Notes: generated by a model not told the origin, from the letters alone. 64,000 nucleotides of DNA from Rhizobium album (GCF_003122325.1 NZ_QFBC01000009.1:124001-188000), one strand, 5' to 3'. Positions 44,101 through 53,088 are shown, counted from the stretch's first letter. Made by a program: numbers and translations.

Positions 44101-45087
44101 ATGTCAGCGCAGACCCACAAGGCAAATGCTCCTTCGCGGGAACTTCTGGAAAAACTTTTCAGAACTGCCTATAAGATCCGCGTCTTCGAGACCGAGGGCA
44201 TCAAGCTTTATCGGCAGGGCCTGATCCGCGGCTACTTTCATCCCTATCTCGGGCAGGAAGGGATCGCCACCGGCGTTTGCGCGGCCTTGAAGGAAGGCGA
44301 CTACATCGCCTCGACGCATCGTGGACACGGCCACTGCATTGCCTGGGGCGCCGACGTCAACCGCATGGTCGCCGAATTGCTGCAGAAGGAGAGCGGTTAT
44401 TGCCGCGGTTACGGCGGCTCGATGCACATCGCCGATATCAGCGTCGGCAACCTCGGCGCCAACGGCATCGTCGGTGCCGGCACGCCGCTCGGCGTCGGTG
44501 CGGCGCTGGCGGCGCAGATCAAGGGATCGGACGCGGTCACGGTGACCTTTACCACCGATGGCGCTTCCAACAACGGCACGTTCCTGGAATCGCTGAACCT
44601 TGCTGCGATCTGGAACCTCGCCTTCGTCCTCGTCATCGAAAACAACCAGTATGCGGTTTCGACCCGCATTGAGGAATCGACCCGCGAGGTCGATCTCTAC
44701 AAGCGCGGCCTCAGCATCGGTGTCGAAAGCTACCAGGTCGACGGCAACGATCCGCTCGCCGTCTACAACCTGACGCAGGAAGCCGTCGAGAAATGCCGGC
44801 GCGGCGAGGGGCCGATCCTCATCGAAGCGAAAACCTACCGCCACATGGGCCACCACGTGAACGACCCCGGCAAATACATGCCGGCCGAAAAGCTGGCCTA
44901 CTACAAGGACCGCGATCCGGTCGATCGCGCCCGCAATGCGCTCGTCGAGATGGCAGGCATCGACGCCACCGAAATCGAAGCGATCGAGAACGAGATCAAG
45001 CAGGAGTTCGAAGCAGCCGTCGAATTCTCGAAGGCGAGCCGTGAGATTTCGATCTCCGAGTTCCACGACTTCGTCGCAGCCTATTGA
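44101..45087 (+). CDS. TPP-dependent dehydrogenase E1 alpha (acetoin/pyruvate type)
   Basis: E1 alpha binds thiamine diphosphate and, with E1 beta, cleaves an alpha-oxo or acetoin-type substrate, passing the acyl group to lipoyl E2. The 328-residue protein has the TPP/Mg region TTDGASNNGTFLESLN then VIENNQYAVST (the usual GDG is TDG here) and the heterodimer loop RGHGHCIAWGADVN. RKTYRHMGHH-type text is present as EAKTYRHMGHHVND. It leads an operon with E1 beta, transaldolase, E2 and E3. The AcoC-like E2 points to the acetoin-type group rather than housekeeping pyruvate dehydrogenase. Confidence 0.9.
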   Translation: MSAQTHKANAPSRELLEKLFRTAYKIRVFETEGIKLYRQGLIRGYFHPYLGQEGIATGVCAALKEGDYIASTHRGHGHCIAWGADVNRMVAELLQKESGYCRGYGGSMHIADISVGNLGANGIVGAGTPLGVGAALAAQIKGSDAVTVTFTTDGASNNGTFLESLNLAAIWNLAFVLVIENNQYAVSTRIEESTREVDLYKRGLSIGVESYQVDGNDPLAVYNLTQEAVEKCRRGEGPILIEAKTYRHMGHHVNDPGKYMPAEKLAYYKDRDPVDRARNALVEMAGIDATEIEAIENEIKQEFEAAVEFSKASREISISEFHDFVAAY

Positions 45088-45109
45088 TCACGTTGGGGGA
45101 GAATTGAAA

Positions 45110-46114
45110 ATGGCCAGAGAAATCATGTACCGCGACGCTCTACGCGAGGCGATCGACGAAGAAATGGCGCGCGACAAGACCGTCTTCATCATCGGCGAAG
45201 GCATCGCCGAACGCGGCGGCTCCTACAAGGTGACGGAAGGGCTTCTCGATAAATACGGCCCGAAGCGTGTCCGTGATACGCCGATTGCCGAAGCCGGCAT
45301 GATCGGCGTCGGCGTCGGCGCGGCCATCGCCGGTGCCCGTCCGATCGTAGAAATCCTCTACATCGACTTTGCCATGCTCGGCATGGACATGATCGTCAAC
45401 CAGGCGGCAAAATTCCGGCTGATGACAGGCGGTGACGGGCGCGTGCCCTTCATCATGCGTACGCAGGGCGGCACGGGCGGCGGCGTTGCGGCGCAGCATT
45501 CGCAGAGCCTGGAGGCGATGTTCTACCACATTCCCGGCCTGAAGGTGGTGATGCCTTCGACGCCATCGGATGCCAAGGGCCTGCTGAAATACGCGCTTCG
45601 CCAGCCCGATCCGGTGATGTTCCTGGAGCACAAGCATCTCTACATGACCAAGGGCATGGTGCCGGACGGCGAACACATCATCGCGTTCGGCAAGGGCGAC
45701 ATCAAGCGGCCCGGCAAGGACGTGACGGTGATCGCCTGGTCGAACATGGTGCCGCGCACGCTGGAAGCGGCCGAAAAGCTGGCGGCCGAAGGCATCGAGG
45801 TCGAGGTCATCGATCCGCGCACGCTGGTTCCGCTCGACAAGGAAATGATCCTCACCTCGGTCGCCAAGACGAACCGGGCGGTGATCGTCCAGGAAGCCGT
45901 GCGCCGCGGCGGCGTCGCCTCCGACATCGCCTCGATCATCCAGGAGGAAGCTTTTTACCATCTCGACGCGCCGATCGAGATCGTTGCCGGCCTGAACATT
46001 CCGATCCCGTTCAACCTGGAGCTGGAAAAGGCGAGCGTGCCGCAGGTCGACGATATCGTCGCCGCCGTCAAGCGTTCGCTGCATGCCAAGCCCGTCGCGA
46101 TCGCTGCCGAATAA
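45110..46114 (+). CDS. TPP-dependent dehydrogenase E1 beta (acetoin/pyruvate type)
   Basis: This is the partner subunit of E1 alpha (334 residues). It has the family start REIMYRDALREAIDEEMARD and core segments VRDTPIAEAGMIGVGVGAAI and MRTQGGTGGGVAAQHSQSLE. The C-terminal domain has VTVIAWSNMVPRTLEAAEKL and EVEVIDPRTLVPLDKE. GGGGGAG precedes the ATG at 45110, which lies 22 bases after E1 alpha. The next gene, 25 bases later, is a transaldolase rather than the expected E2. Confidence 0.92.
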   Translation: MAREIMYRDALREAIDEEMARDKTVFIIGEGIAERGGSYKVTEGLLDKYGPKRVRDTPIAEAGMIGVGVGAAIAGARPIVEILYIDFAMLGMDMIVNQAAKFRLMTGGDGRVPFIMRTQGGTGGGVAAQHSQSLEAMFYHIPGLKVVMPSTPSDAKGLLKYALRQPDPVMFLEHKHLYMTKGMVPDGEHIIAFGKGDIKRPGKDVTVIAWSNMVPRTLEAAEKLAAEGIEVEVIDPRTLVPLDKEMILTSVAKTNRAVIVQEAVRRGGVASDIASIIQEEAFYHLDAPIEIVAGLNIPIPFNLELEKASVPQVDDIVAAVKRSLHAKPVAIAAE

Positions 46115-46139
46115 CCCCGGACAGATATGGAGCACGACA

Positions 46140-47360
46140 ATGGCACTGCATGTCCTGGAAAAACTGGCGGCCACCAATCCGCAATGCGAGATCTGGTGGG
46201 ATTCCTCGCCGCTCGTCTATGAAAGCTGGAAACAATCCGTTCTCAAGTCCGCGCCGGCGGAAAAGCAGGCGGATTGGGCCGCACAGCTGACGCGCCTCTT
46301 CGATCCCGACCATGCCGAAAAGACCGGTGAGATGGGTTTTCGCGGCGTGACCACCAATCCTCCGCTGTCCGCGCAGGCCATCCAGGCCGATCCGGCCTTC
46401 TGGACGGAAGAGATCCGCCGCATCGCCGCCGAGCGCAATGTCGACGATATCGAGGATATCTACTGGACGGTTTATCTCGACGTCGTCCGGCGCGGCGCGG
46501 CGATGATCCGCAAGGTCTTCGACAGGTCCGGCGGCAAGTATGGCTACCTCTCCGGTCAGGTCGATCCCCGCTTCGTCACCGACAGGGCACGCATGCTGGA
46601 GCAGGGGCTTCAGCTCGCGGCAATCGCGCCGAATGTCATGGTGAAGATCCCGGGATCGAAGGAAGGTTACGAAGTCATCGAGGAACTGACCGCAAGGGGC
46701 ATTTCCACCAACAACACCACCTCCTTCACCGTGTCGCAATATGTCGCCTGCATGAACGCCGTCTCGCGCGGTCTCGACCGGGCGAAGGCTGAGGGCATCG
46801 ATCTGTCGACATGGCGCTCGGTCATCACCCACATGTCGTCCCGGCTCGGCAATATCGGCGACCTCAAGGCCCAGGCCGAAGCGCGCGGCATCGCGCTCTC
46901 GCCGGAGGATATCGTTCATGGCGAAATGGCGGTGCTGAAGCGGGCCTATCGCTACGGCAAGAAGCGCAATCATCCGAGCAAGATGCTGCAATGCTCCATG
47001 CGTGTTGCGGACGAAGGGCCGGGCGGTTCGGCGTCAAGCTGGCATATCGCCAAGATCGCCGGCGGCGACTTTGTATATACATGCCCGCCTGGCTATATCG
47101 CCCAGCTGATGCAGGCCGAGGACCGGCTGCCGGAATTCGACCCGAAGGCGATCGACGAGGATGCGCCGGCGGAGGTGATCGAGAAGCTGATGCGCATTCC
47201 CTATTTTCGTCAGGCCTATGAATTTAACGGCATGAAGCCGGAAGAGTTTTCCTACTTCGGTGCCTTTGCCGCAACGGCGGCCGAATTCGCCGCCGCCACC
47301 CGGCGGACGGTCGATTTCGTCGCCCAATCCGTCGAAACCCTGCGCCGCCGCGTGGCTTGA
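46140..47360 (+). CDS. Transaldolase family protein, long form (406 aa)
   Basis: Transaldolase moves a dihydroxyacetone unit between sugars through a lysine Schiff base. The 406-residue protein has the Schiff-base lysine K169 in NVMVKIPGSKEG. RGISTNNTTSFTVSQY follows, the pattern of the long transaldolase subfamily (about 360-400 residues), which is distinct from TalB (about 317) and the small TalC/Fsa forms (about 220). The N-terminal text IWWDSSPLVYESWK replaces the usual IWLDDLSR. GGAG precedes the ATG at 46140. It is inserted between E1 beta and E2 of the dehydrogenase complex, with 25- and 11-base gaps, so a shared pathway is very likely. Confidence 0.85.
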   Translation: MALHVLEKLAATNPQCEIWWDSSPLVYESWKQSVLKSAPAEKQADWAAQLTRLFDPDHAEKTGEMGFRGVTTNPPLSAQAIQADPAFWTEEIRRIAAERNVDDIEDIYWTVYLDVVRRGAAMIRKVFDRSGGKYGYLSGQVDPRFVTDRARMLEQGLQLAAIAPNVMVKIPGSKEGYEVIEELTARGISTNNTTSFTVSQYVACMNAVSRGLDRAKAEGIDLSTWRSVITHMSSRLGNIGDLKAQAEARGIALSPEDIVHGEMAVLKRAYRYGKKRNHPSKMLQCSMRVADEGPGGSASSWHIAKIAGGDFVYTCPPGYIAQLMQAEDRLPEFDPKAIDEDAPAEVIEKLMRIPYFRQAYEFNGMKPEEFSYFGAFAATAAEFAAATRRTVDFVAQSVETLRRRVA

Positions 47361-47371
47361 GGAGAACCGTC

Positions 47372-48712
47372 ATGGCACGTCCCATTCTTATGCCGCAGGT
47401 CGGTCAGGATCTGACCGAAGGCAAGGTCACGGCGATCCTCGTCAAGCCTGGCGACAAGGTGAAAAAAGGCGACATCGTCGCCGAAGTTGAATCGGAAAAG
47501 GCCGTCTTCGAGGTCGAGGCCTTCGAAACCGGCACGATCCTGGACATCCGCTACAAGGTCGGCGACACGGCCGTCGTCCTCGAACCGTTGATGATGGTGG
47601 GCGAGGAAGGCGAAAAACTGGAGGCCGTGCCGGCTCCTGCAGCCGAGGCATTTTCCGGCGAGGATGCGCAGGCCATCGTCGAGACTGCCAGGGAGCCCAT
47701 CGCTTCTCCGGCCGTCGAAACCGCGCATGTGACGGAAACCGCCTATCTCAAGACCGGCACGGGGGGCTCGTCTCCACTGGCCCGACGCCTCGCCGTCAGT
47801 GCCGGGCTGGATATCGCCGCCATTCCGGGCACCGGCCCGAAGGGCGCCGTGGTCAAGCAGGACGTCATCGCCTACCAGCGCAGCCGCTCGGCGGAAACGG
47901 CTTCGGTCGTCGCGTTCCGGGGCAGCGCGAGCCAGCCCTCTTCGGCAGCCGGATCCGGCGTGCTCAAGACATTGCAATCGGGCACGGGCGATCCCGTCCT
48001 GTTCATCCACGGCTTCGGCGGTGAATTGTCGGCGTGGCGGCCGTTCCTGTCGCATCTCGGCATCACCAATCCGATCATCGCCATCGACCTGCCGGCGCAT
48101 GGCGCGGCGGCCGGAGCGGCGGCGGATAGTTTCGACGACCTGGTCGGCGCCGTACGCAACACGCTTCGCACACAGGACATCGGCCGGCTGCATCTCGTCG
48201 GCCATTCGCTGGGCGCGGCCGTTGCGACCGCCATAGCCGGCGGCGGGGATCTCGATGTGCGCTCATTGACGCTGATCGCGCCGGCCGGCCTCGGCCCCAA
48301 GATCAACGGCGATTATTTCGCCGGTTTCCTGTCGTCCGCCAGTGAAACGGTGTTGAAGGCCTGGCTCGATCTCCTGGTCCACGATCCGGCGGATCTGCCG
48401 GGCGTGCTGGTCCGCGCAACGCTTGCCGGCCGCGAAGGCACCGCCATGGCGCAGAACCAGGCGCGACTCGCGGCGGGCATCGTCTCCGGGAACACCCAGC
48501 TCTTCTCGGTGCGCGATGCGCTCGGTCGCTTCGGTGGACCGGCCCGTATCATCGTCGGCCGCGAAGACCGCATCGTGCCGCCCGATCAGGCCGAGGCCGT
48601 GCCGCCGCATGTGGCCCTGCACCGCCTTGCCCAGGTCGGCCACCTGCCGCAACTCGAAGCCGCGCCGCTCGTCGGGCGGCTGGTCGCCCAAACGATCCGA
48701 AGCGCCGGCTGA
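47372..48712 (+). CDS. AcoC-like E2: lipoyl domain, E3-binding domain, alpha/beta hydrolase
   Basis: The 446-residue protein joins three domains. A lipoyl domain (residues 1-78) has its lipoylated lysine at K43 (VESEKAVFEVE). An E3-binding domain near 135-165 reads SPLARRLAVSAGLDIAAIPG then TGPKGAVV. An alpha/beta-hydrolase fold spans 195-446 with S279 in VGHSLGAA, an acid in VGREDRIV and a histidine in AQVGHLPQLE. In ordinary E2 the last part is a CAT-type acyltransferase. The hydrolase form is known from acetoin dehydrogenase AcoC. GGAGGAG precedes the ATG at 47372. It assembles with the E1 proteins upstream and E3 downstream. Confidence 0.9.
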   Translation: MARPILMPQVGQDLTEGKVTAILVKPGDKVKKGDIVAEVESEKAVFEVEAFETGTILDIRYKVGDTAVVLEPLMMVGEEGEKLEAVPAPAAEAFSGEDAQAIVETAREPIASPAVETAHVTETAYLKTGTGGSSPLARRLAVSAGLDIAAIPGTGPKGAVVKQDVIAYQRSRSAETASVVAFRGSASQPSSAAGSGVLKTLQSGTGDPVLFIHGFGGELSAWRPFLSHLGITNPIIAIDLPAHGAAAGAAADSFDDLVGAVRNTLRTQDIGRLHLVGHSLGAAVATAIAGGGDLDVRSLTLIAPAGLGPKINGDYFAGFLSSASETVLKAWLDLLVHDPADLPGVLVRATLAGREGTAMAQNQARLAAGIVSGNTQLFSVRDALGRFGGPARIIVGREDRIVPPDQAEAVPPHVALHRLAQVGHLPQLEAAPLVGRLVAQTIRSAG

Positions 48713-48732
48713 GCGCTTCACCTCCCGGCCGT

Positions 48733-48757
48733 GCCACGCGTCGCCCTGGCGCGTGGC
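48733..48757 (+). other. Hairpin between E2 and E3 genes
   Basis: GCCACGCG and CGCGTGGC form an 8-bp stem with a 9-nt loop in the 93-base gap. No T tract follows. It may stabilise or attenuate the operon mRNA. Confidence 0.4.
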
Positions 48758-48805
48758 CGGTGCCGGCGCAACCCGATTTCCCGAATTGCATGAAAGGACC
48801 GCCGG

Positions 48806-50218
48806 ATGTCGGCTTATGATGTCATCGTCATCGGGGCAGGACCCGGCGGTTATGTCGCGGCGATCCGGGCGGCGCAGCTTGGCCTGCGCGCGGCAATCGT
48901 TGAACGCAGCCATCTCGGCGGTATCTGCCTCAACTGGGGCTGCATCCCGACGAAATCGCTGTTGCATTCGGCGGAAATCCTCGACCATGCCCGCCATTCG
49001 GCCACCTTCGGCATCGCGGCGGGACAGCCGGTTATCAATATGCCGGCGATCGTCGCCCGCTCGCGCAGTGTCGCAGGCCAGCTCAATGCCGGCGTGCAGT
49101 TCCTGCTGCGCAAGAACAAGGTGGACGTGATCTGGGGCACGGCGGAAATCCCGGAGCCTGGCCGCGTCACGGTTTCTGCGGCGGTGTCGGAGGCGCCGAA
49201 AGGCACGCTGCCGCCCGGTGATTACAGCGCCTCCCACATCGTCATCGCCACAGGCGCCAGCGAGCGCCGCCTTCCGGGCCTCATCCCGGACGGAAAGCAC
49301 ATCTGGTCTTATCACCATGCCATGATGGCGGATGCCGTTCCGGCATCGCTTGCCATCGTCGGGGCCGGTGCGATCGGCGTCGAATTCGCCAGCCTCTACA
49401 ATGCCCTTGGCGCCAAGGTGACGCTGATCGAGCGCCTGCCGCGTATTCTGCCGCAGGAGGACGCGGAAATCGCCGAGCAGATGAGCAAGGCGTTGCGCAA
49501 GCGTGGCATCGAGATCGTTACCGGGGCCGAAATCGCCGCTACGTCCACCGATGCCGGCCGCGTGCTGGTCGATCTCACCGAAGCAGAAGGAACCTCGCGA
49601 AAAATCGAGGCCGAAAAACTGCTCTCCGCCGCCGGCGTCGTCGCCAATGTCGGCGGCCTCGGCCTGGAAAGGCTGGGTGTGGCGTTCCGCAACGGCGCCA
49701 TCGCGACGGACAGGCTCGGCTGTACCAATGTCCCCGGCCTTTACGCCATCGGCGATGTCGCCGGCCCACCGATGCTTGCCCACAAGGCCGAGCATGAAGG
49801 CGTGCGCTGCGTCGAGGCGATTGCCGGGCGGGCGGTGACTGGCGGCCTCGGCCCGGTGCCGTCCTGCATCTTCGCCACGCCGCAGGTCGCCTCGATCGGC
49901 CTGAGCGAGCAAGCGGCTGTCGACGCCGGGCGGGTGGTCGATATCGGCCGCTTCAGTTTCCGCGGCAACGGCAAGGCGGTGACGCTGGGCGAAACGGAGG
50001 GCTGGGTGAAAGTGCTTTTCGAGCGCACCGGCGGCAAGCTGGTCGGTGCCCATATGATCGGTCCTTCGGTCAGCGAACTGGTGCCGGTGTTTTCGCTCGC
50101 CATGACGCTCGGCGCCACGCGCGAACATCTCGTCCACACGATCTTTCCGCATCCGACACTGTCCGAAGCGCTGCATGAGGCTGTGCTGGCTTCCGAAGCC
50201 GGCGCGATTCACGGCTAG
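48806..50218 (+). CDS. lpd: Dihydrolipoyl dehydrogenase (E3)
   Basis: E3 reoxidises the lipoyl arm of E2 with FAD and NAD. The 470-residue protein has the FAD motif VIVIGAGPGGYVAAIRAAQLG, written here as VIGAGPGGYVAA, the redox disulfide C41 and C46 (GGICLNWGCIPTK), the NAD motif VGAGAIGVEFASLY, and the C-terminal histidine-glutamate pair in HPTLSEALHEAV. The dedicated E3 next to E1 and E2 completes a separate dehydrogenase complex. The ATG at 48806 follows GAAAGGA. Confidence 0.94.
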   Translation: MSAYDVIVIGAGPGGYVAAIRAAQLGLRAAIVERSHLGGICLNWGCIPTKSLLHSAEILDHARHSATFGIAAGQPVINMPAIVARSRSVAGQLNAGVQFLLRKNKVDVIWGTAEIPEPGRVTVSAAVSEAPKGTLPPGDYSASHIVIATGASERRLPGLIPDGKHIWSYHHAMMADAVPASLAIVGAGAIGVEFASLYNALGAKVTLIERLPRILPQEDAEIAEQMSKALRKRGIEIVTGAEIAATSTDAGRVLVDLTEAEGTSRKIEAEKLLSAAGVVANVGGLGLERLGVAFRNGAIATDRLGCTNVPGLYAIGDVAGPPMLAHKAEHEGVRCVEAIAGRAVTGGLGPVPSCIFATPQVASIGLSEQAAVDAGRVVDIGRFSFRGNGKAVTLGETEGWVKVLFERTGGKLVGAHMIGPSVSELVPVFSLAMTLGATREHLVHTIFPHPTLSEALHEAVLASEAGAIHG

Positions 50219-50325
50219 TACAATTCCCGGAAAAGTGCGAAGCGGTTTGCTGGAATTGCGCAACCTCAACACGGTGGCGCGGTTTCGCGATTCGGAGAAA
50301 CGCGGAACTGCCCTGGGAGACCGAC
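50219..50325. repeat. Short rhizobial-type intergenic element
   Basis: The text AAAAGTGCGAAGCGGTTT, followed by GGAATTGCGCAA, resembles AGTGCGGAGCGGTTTTGCG at about 25115. Such imperfect short elements recur between rhizobial genes. No gene is present. Confidence 0.4.
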
Positions 50326-51036
50326 ATGAACCAAAAACCAACCGCGACGATCGGTACGATCGTCTTCGATCTCGACGGCACGCTGGTCGATAGTGTCCCT
50401 GATCTTGCCGGCGCGCTCGATACGCTGATGGCGGAAAAAGGGCTGGATGCTATCGGCACCGAGACGGCGAGGCGACTGATCGGCCACGGCATTCCCAATC
50501 TGGTCCGCAGCGCGCTTGCCGAGCGCGGGGTCGCCTGGGACGAGGAGGGCGGCAAGGCCGCCGTCCAGCGGTTTACGGAGATTTATGGCGCCCGCGTCTC
50601 GCAGGAGACGCGGCCCTATGCCGGCGTGGTGCCGGTGCTGGAAAAGCTTTTGGCCGAAGGCTGGCGCATGGGTGTGTGCACCAACAAGATGGAGCGCTTC
50701 GCCCGCCTCATCGTCGAGGATCTCGACCTCGGGCGTTTCTTCGCGATCGTGGCCGGGCCGGACACGTTCAAGGTCGGTAAGCCCGATCCGCGACACCTGA
50801 CGGAAACGGCGCGGGTCGCCGGCGGCGGCGAACCGATCATCTATGTCGGCGATTCCGAGGTCGATATCGCCACCGGCAAGGCGGCCGGCGTGCCGGTGAT
50901 CGCGCTCACCTACGGTTACACCAAGACGCCGCTGGACGGGCTCGGGGCCGACCGGCTGATCGACAGCTTTTCGGAACTGCCGGCCGCGCTCGCTTCGGTT
51001 CTGGCGAAGGCCGGATCGGATGTCACCCCGTCGTAA
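50326..51036 (+). CDS. gph: HAD phosphatase, phosphoglycolate phosphatase-like
   Basis: The 236-residue protein has HAD motif I FDLDGTLVDSVPDLAGAL, motif II in CTNKMERFARL, motif III lysine KVGKPDPRHL and motif IV VGDSEVDIATGKAAG, the pattern of Gph. Gph removes 2-phosphoglycolate and related C2-C4 acid phosphates. At the end of the aco-like operon it might instead clear a phosphorylated sugar fragment from the same pathway. An AGGAG-like GGGAGACC site precedes the ATG. Confidence 0.85.
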   Translation: MNQKPTATIGTIVFDLDGTLVDSVPDLAGALDTLMAEKGLDAIGTETARRLIGHGIPNLVRSALAERGVAWDEEGGKAAVQRFTEIYGARVSQETRPYAGVVPVLEKLLAEGWRMGVCTNKMERFARLIVEDLDLGRFFAIVAGPDTFKVGKPDPRHLTETARVAGGGEPIIYVGDSEVDIATGKAAGVPVIALTYGYTKTPLDGLGADRLIDSFSELPAALASVLAKAGSDVTPS

Positions 51037-51296
51037 CCCGACGCGTCGCCTTTCGGACAACGGCTGAGGCCGGGCGGTGCCGATGTCGAAGACAGCGGTA
51101 CCCGCTTCCGGCCGCATAGGCCAATGAGCAGCCCTTTGCGCCCTGGTCCTGCATCTCGTTTGCATCGGATTTCTGGTGGAGGATGACCCCGCGCAATGAG
51201 AGCGTGTGTCTGTTGGCAATTTCCACCGTGGGACAGGTGTCCTGTGACTGGCCGCGAAAGATATCGCCAGGACGGCCTACAAAACTGAATTATATG

Positions 51297-51311
51297 GAAA
51301 TTTTCTTCAAG
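51297..51311 (-). promoter_or_regulatory. Shared regulon motif, sugar ABC promoter, upstream copy
   Basis: On the minus strand this reads CTTGAAGAAAATTTC, sharing 14 consecutive bases with 44014-44027 before the aco-like operon. Confidence 0.6.
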
Positions 51312-51412
51312 ATTTGAAAACTCAACAAAAAAGCGGACTTAAAATGCGAAATTGCGTTCTGTTCACTCCTGTTTTCGGCGCGAAGCCGGGAGAAAAAGAA
51401 TCTCTCCGGAAT

Positions 51413-51434
51413 TTGAAGAAAATAATTTACAAAA
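51413..51434 (+). promoter_or_regulatory. Shared regulon motif, sugar ABC promoter
   Basis: This 22-base segment (core GAAGAAAATAATTTACAAAA) matches 40923-40944 at 20 positions. It lies about 128 bases before the binding-protein start. Confidence 0.65.
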
Positions 51435-51561
51435 CATTTTCGCGCGCATAAGTTTCCATTGCGTCCAGATGAGATGACGCTCGACCTCGTTGCCGGAGAG
51501 GAGCCGGCTCCAGGCCGCTTTGGAGGGTGGCTGCGCCTTCGCAGCTTTTTGGGAGAGAGAT

Positions 51562-53088
51562 ATGTTTCACAGGCCGAAGAATGCCTTATACAAACGCGTG
51601 ACCCGTCGCCGGTTCCTGGAGCTTGGCGGCATCGGTGCCACGATGCTCGGCACCGGTTCGCTGGCGATTGGTTTGAATTCGACGATCATGAGCACGCGCG
51701 TCCAGGCCGCATCCTCGGACGATGCGAAATGGAAACAGTTCGCCGGCTCGAAGCTGACGTTCCTGTCGGAAAATACCCCGCCGTCTTTCGCGATCCGCGA
51801 TAACATCAAGGCCTTTTATGACCTCACCGGCATCGAGGTCGAGGTTCTGACCGACGACCTGCCGGTCGTGCAGCAGAAGGCGGGTATCGACCTGCGTTCC
51901 GGCAAGTCCGACTACATCCTGAACTACGTGCAGGACAAGCCGATCGGCGCGCCGTTCGCCGATTTTTATGCCGATCTCACGCCGATGTTCGGCGATGACG
52001 CCCTGCCTCAGGATCCGGACGGTTACGGCGACGGCGCCTGGGTCGAAAACTTCCTGAACGCCTGCGGTCGCTTCTACAGCAAGGACAAGGTCATCGCCCT
52101 GCCGTACGACGCGGCGATCCCGGTCACTTTCTACCGCCAGGACCTGTTCGAGCAGCATTCGAAGAGTTTCGAAGCCGAATATGGCTACCGGATGGAATTC
52201 ACCAAGGATACCACCTGGAAGAACGTCCTCGACTACGCCACCTTCTTCAAGAAGCTGAAGGAAGGCGGCGCCGACGTGCCCTACGGTTACGCCCAGCACC
52301 AGGGGTCGTTCGCCTGGACGACGCAGTTGGACATCCAGCGCCTGTTGTTCTCGCACGGCCGCTGGACCGATTTCGACATCGACGACAAGCTGGGCTCCAA
52401 GGAGCCGGGCAAGACCAAGTGGGGCGACGAACAGTCCGTGCTGATGCTGGAGAAGTTCAAGGCACTCGCCGACGTCTCTCACCCGGACAACCTGGCGAAC
52501 GGCACGCTGGAGCTGAACACTGTCTATCAGTCCGGCAACATCGCCATGCAGGTGCAGTATCACGAGTTCGCGGCCTCCGTCGAAGACGAAAAGACATCGC
52601 GTGCGGCCGGCGGCAAGACGGCCTATGCCGTTTGCCCGAAGGGCGAGGCGAGCTGGATCAAGAATGGCGGCGAGTCCGTCAACGGCACGAACTGCGGCAT
52701 CGGCGGCATCGGCATTAACAAGAATGCTTCCGAGCAGGTCCAGCGTGCAGCTTACCTCTTCGCCATCTGGTCGACGTCGAGGCAGTTGCAGTTCGACGTT
52801 CTCAAGGGTCTCGGCGGCACGCCGACCCGCCAGTCGGTGCTCGACATGCCTGAAGTCAAGGAAGCGCAGAAGCGTCCGAGCAAGATGCCGAACGCGCTCA
52901 CCTTCGAAGCCGCTTATGGCGTCGGCATCCAGGACCCGAATTTCGTGCTCGGTCCGAAGATCCCTGAAGCCAACGAGTATCATTCGCTGATCGCGTCCGA
53001 AACGCAGCGCATGCTGTCCGGCGAAATGTCGCCGGAAGAAACGGCAAAATCGCTGCAGACGCAAATCGACGAGCTGAACGGCGCCTGA
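51562..53088 (+). CDS. Carbohydrate ABC transporter binding protein, Tat-exported
   Basis: This is the periplasmic receptor of a family 1 sugar or polyol importer (508 residues, longer than the usual 420-440). The signal is of the Tat type: TRRRFLELGGIGATMLG near residues 14-30, then a hydrophobic run. The mature part contains SKLTFLSENTPPSFAIRDNI and the family C-terminal pattern. Tat export implies folding, possibly with a cofactor or metal, before export. GGGAGAG precedes the ATG at 51562. Two permeases and an ATPase follow, after a strong hairpin. Confidence 0.9.
   Translation: MFHRPKNALYKRVTRRRFLELGGIGATMLGTGSLAIGLNSTIMSTRVQAASSDDAKWKQFAGSKLTFLSENTPPSFAIRDNIKAFYDLTGIEVEVLTDDLPVVQQKAGIDLRSGKSDYILNYVQDKPIGAPFADFYADLTPMFGDDALPQDPDGYGDGAWVENFLNACGRFYSKDKVIALPYDAAIPVTFYRQDLFEQHSKSFEAEYGYRMEFTKDTTWKNVLDYATFFKKLKEGGADVPYGYAQHQGSFAWTTQLDIQRLLFSHGRWTDFDIDDKLGSKEPGKTKWGDEQSVLMLEKFKALADVSHPDNLANGTLELNTVYQSGNIAMQVQYHEFAASVEDEKTSRAAGGKTAYAVCPKGEASWIKNGGESVNGTNCGIGGIGINKNASEQVQRAAYLFAIWSTSRQLQFDVLKGLGGTPTRQSVLDMPEVKEAQKRPSKMPNALTFEAAYGVGIQDPNFVLGPKIPEANEYHSLIASETQRMLSGEMSPEETAKSLQTQIDELNGA

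Larger units (their letters stand above)
51037..51561. promoter_or_regulatory. Control region of the sugar ABC operon
   Basis: This 525-base region has no supported gene. The right part is AT-rich and contains the shared motif on the minus strand (51297-51311) and on the plus strand (51413-51434). A small hairpin (GGAGA to TCTCC, about 51389-51408) lies just before the second copy. Confidence 0.6.
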
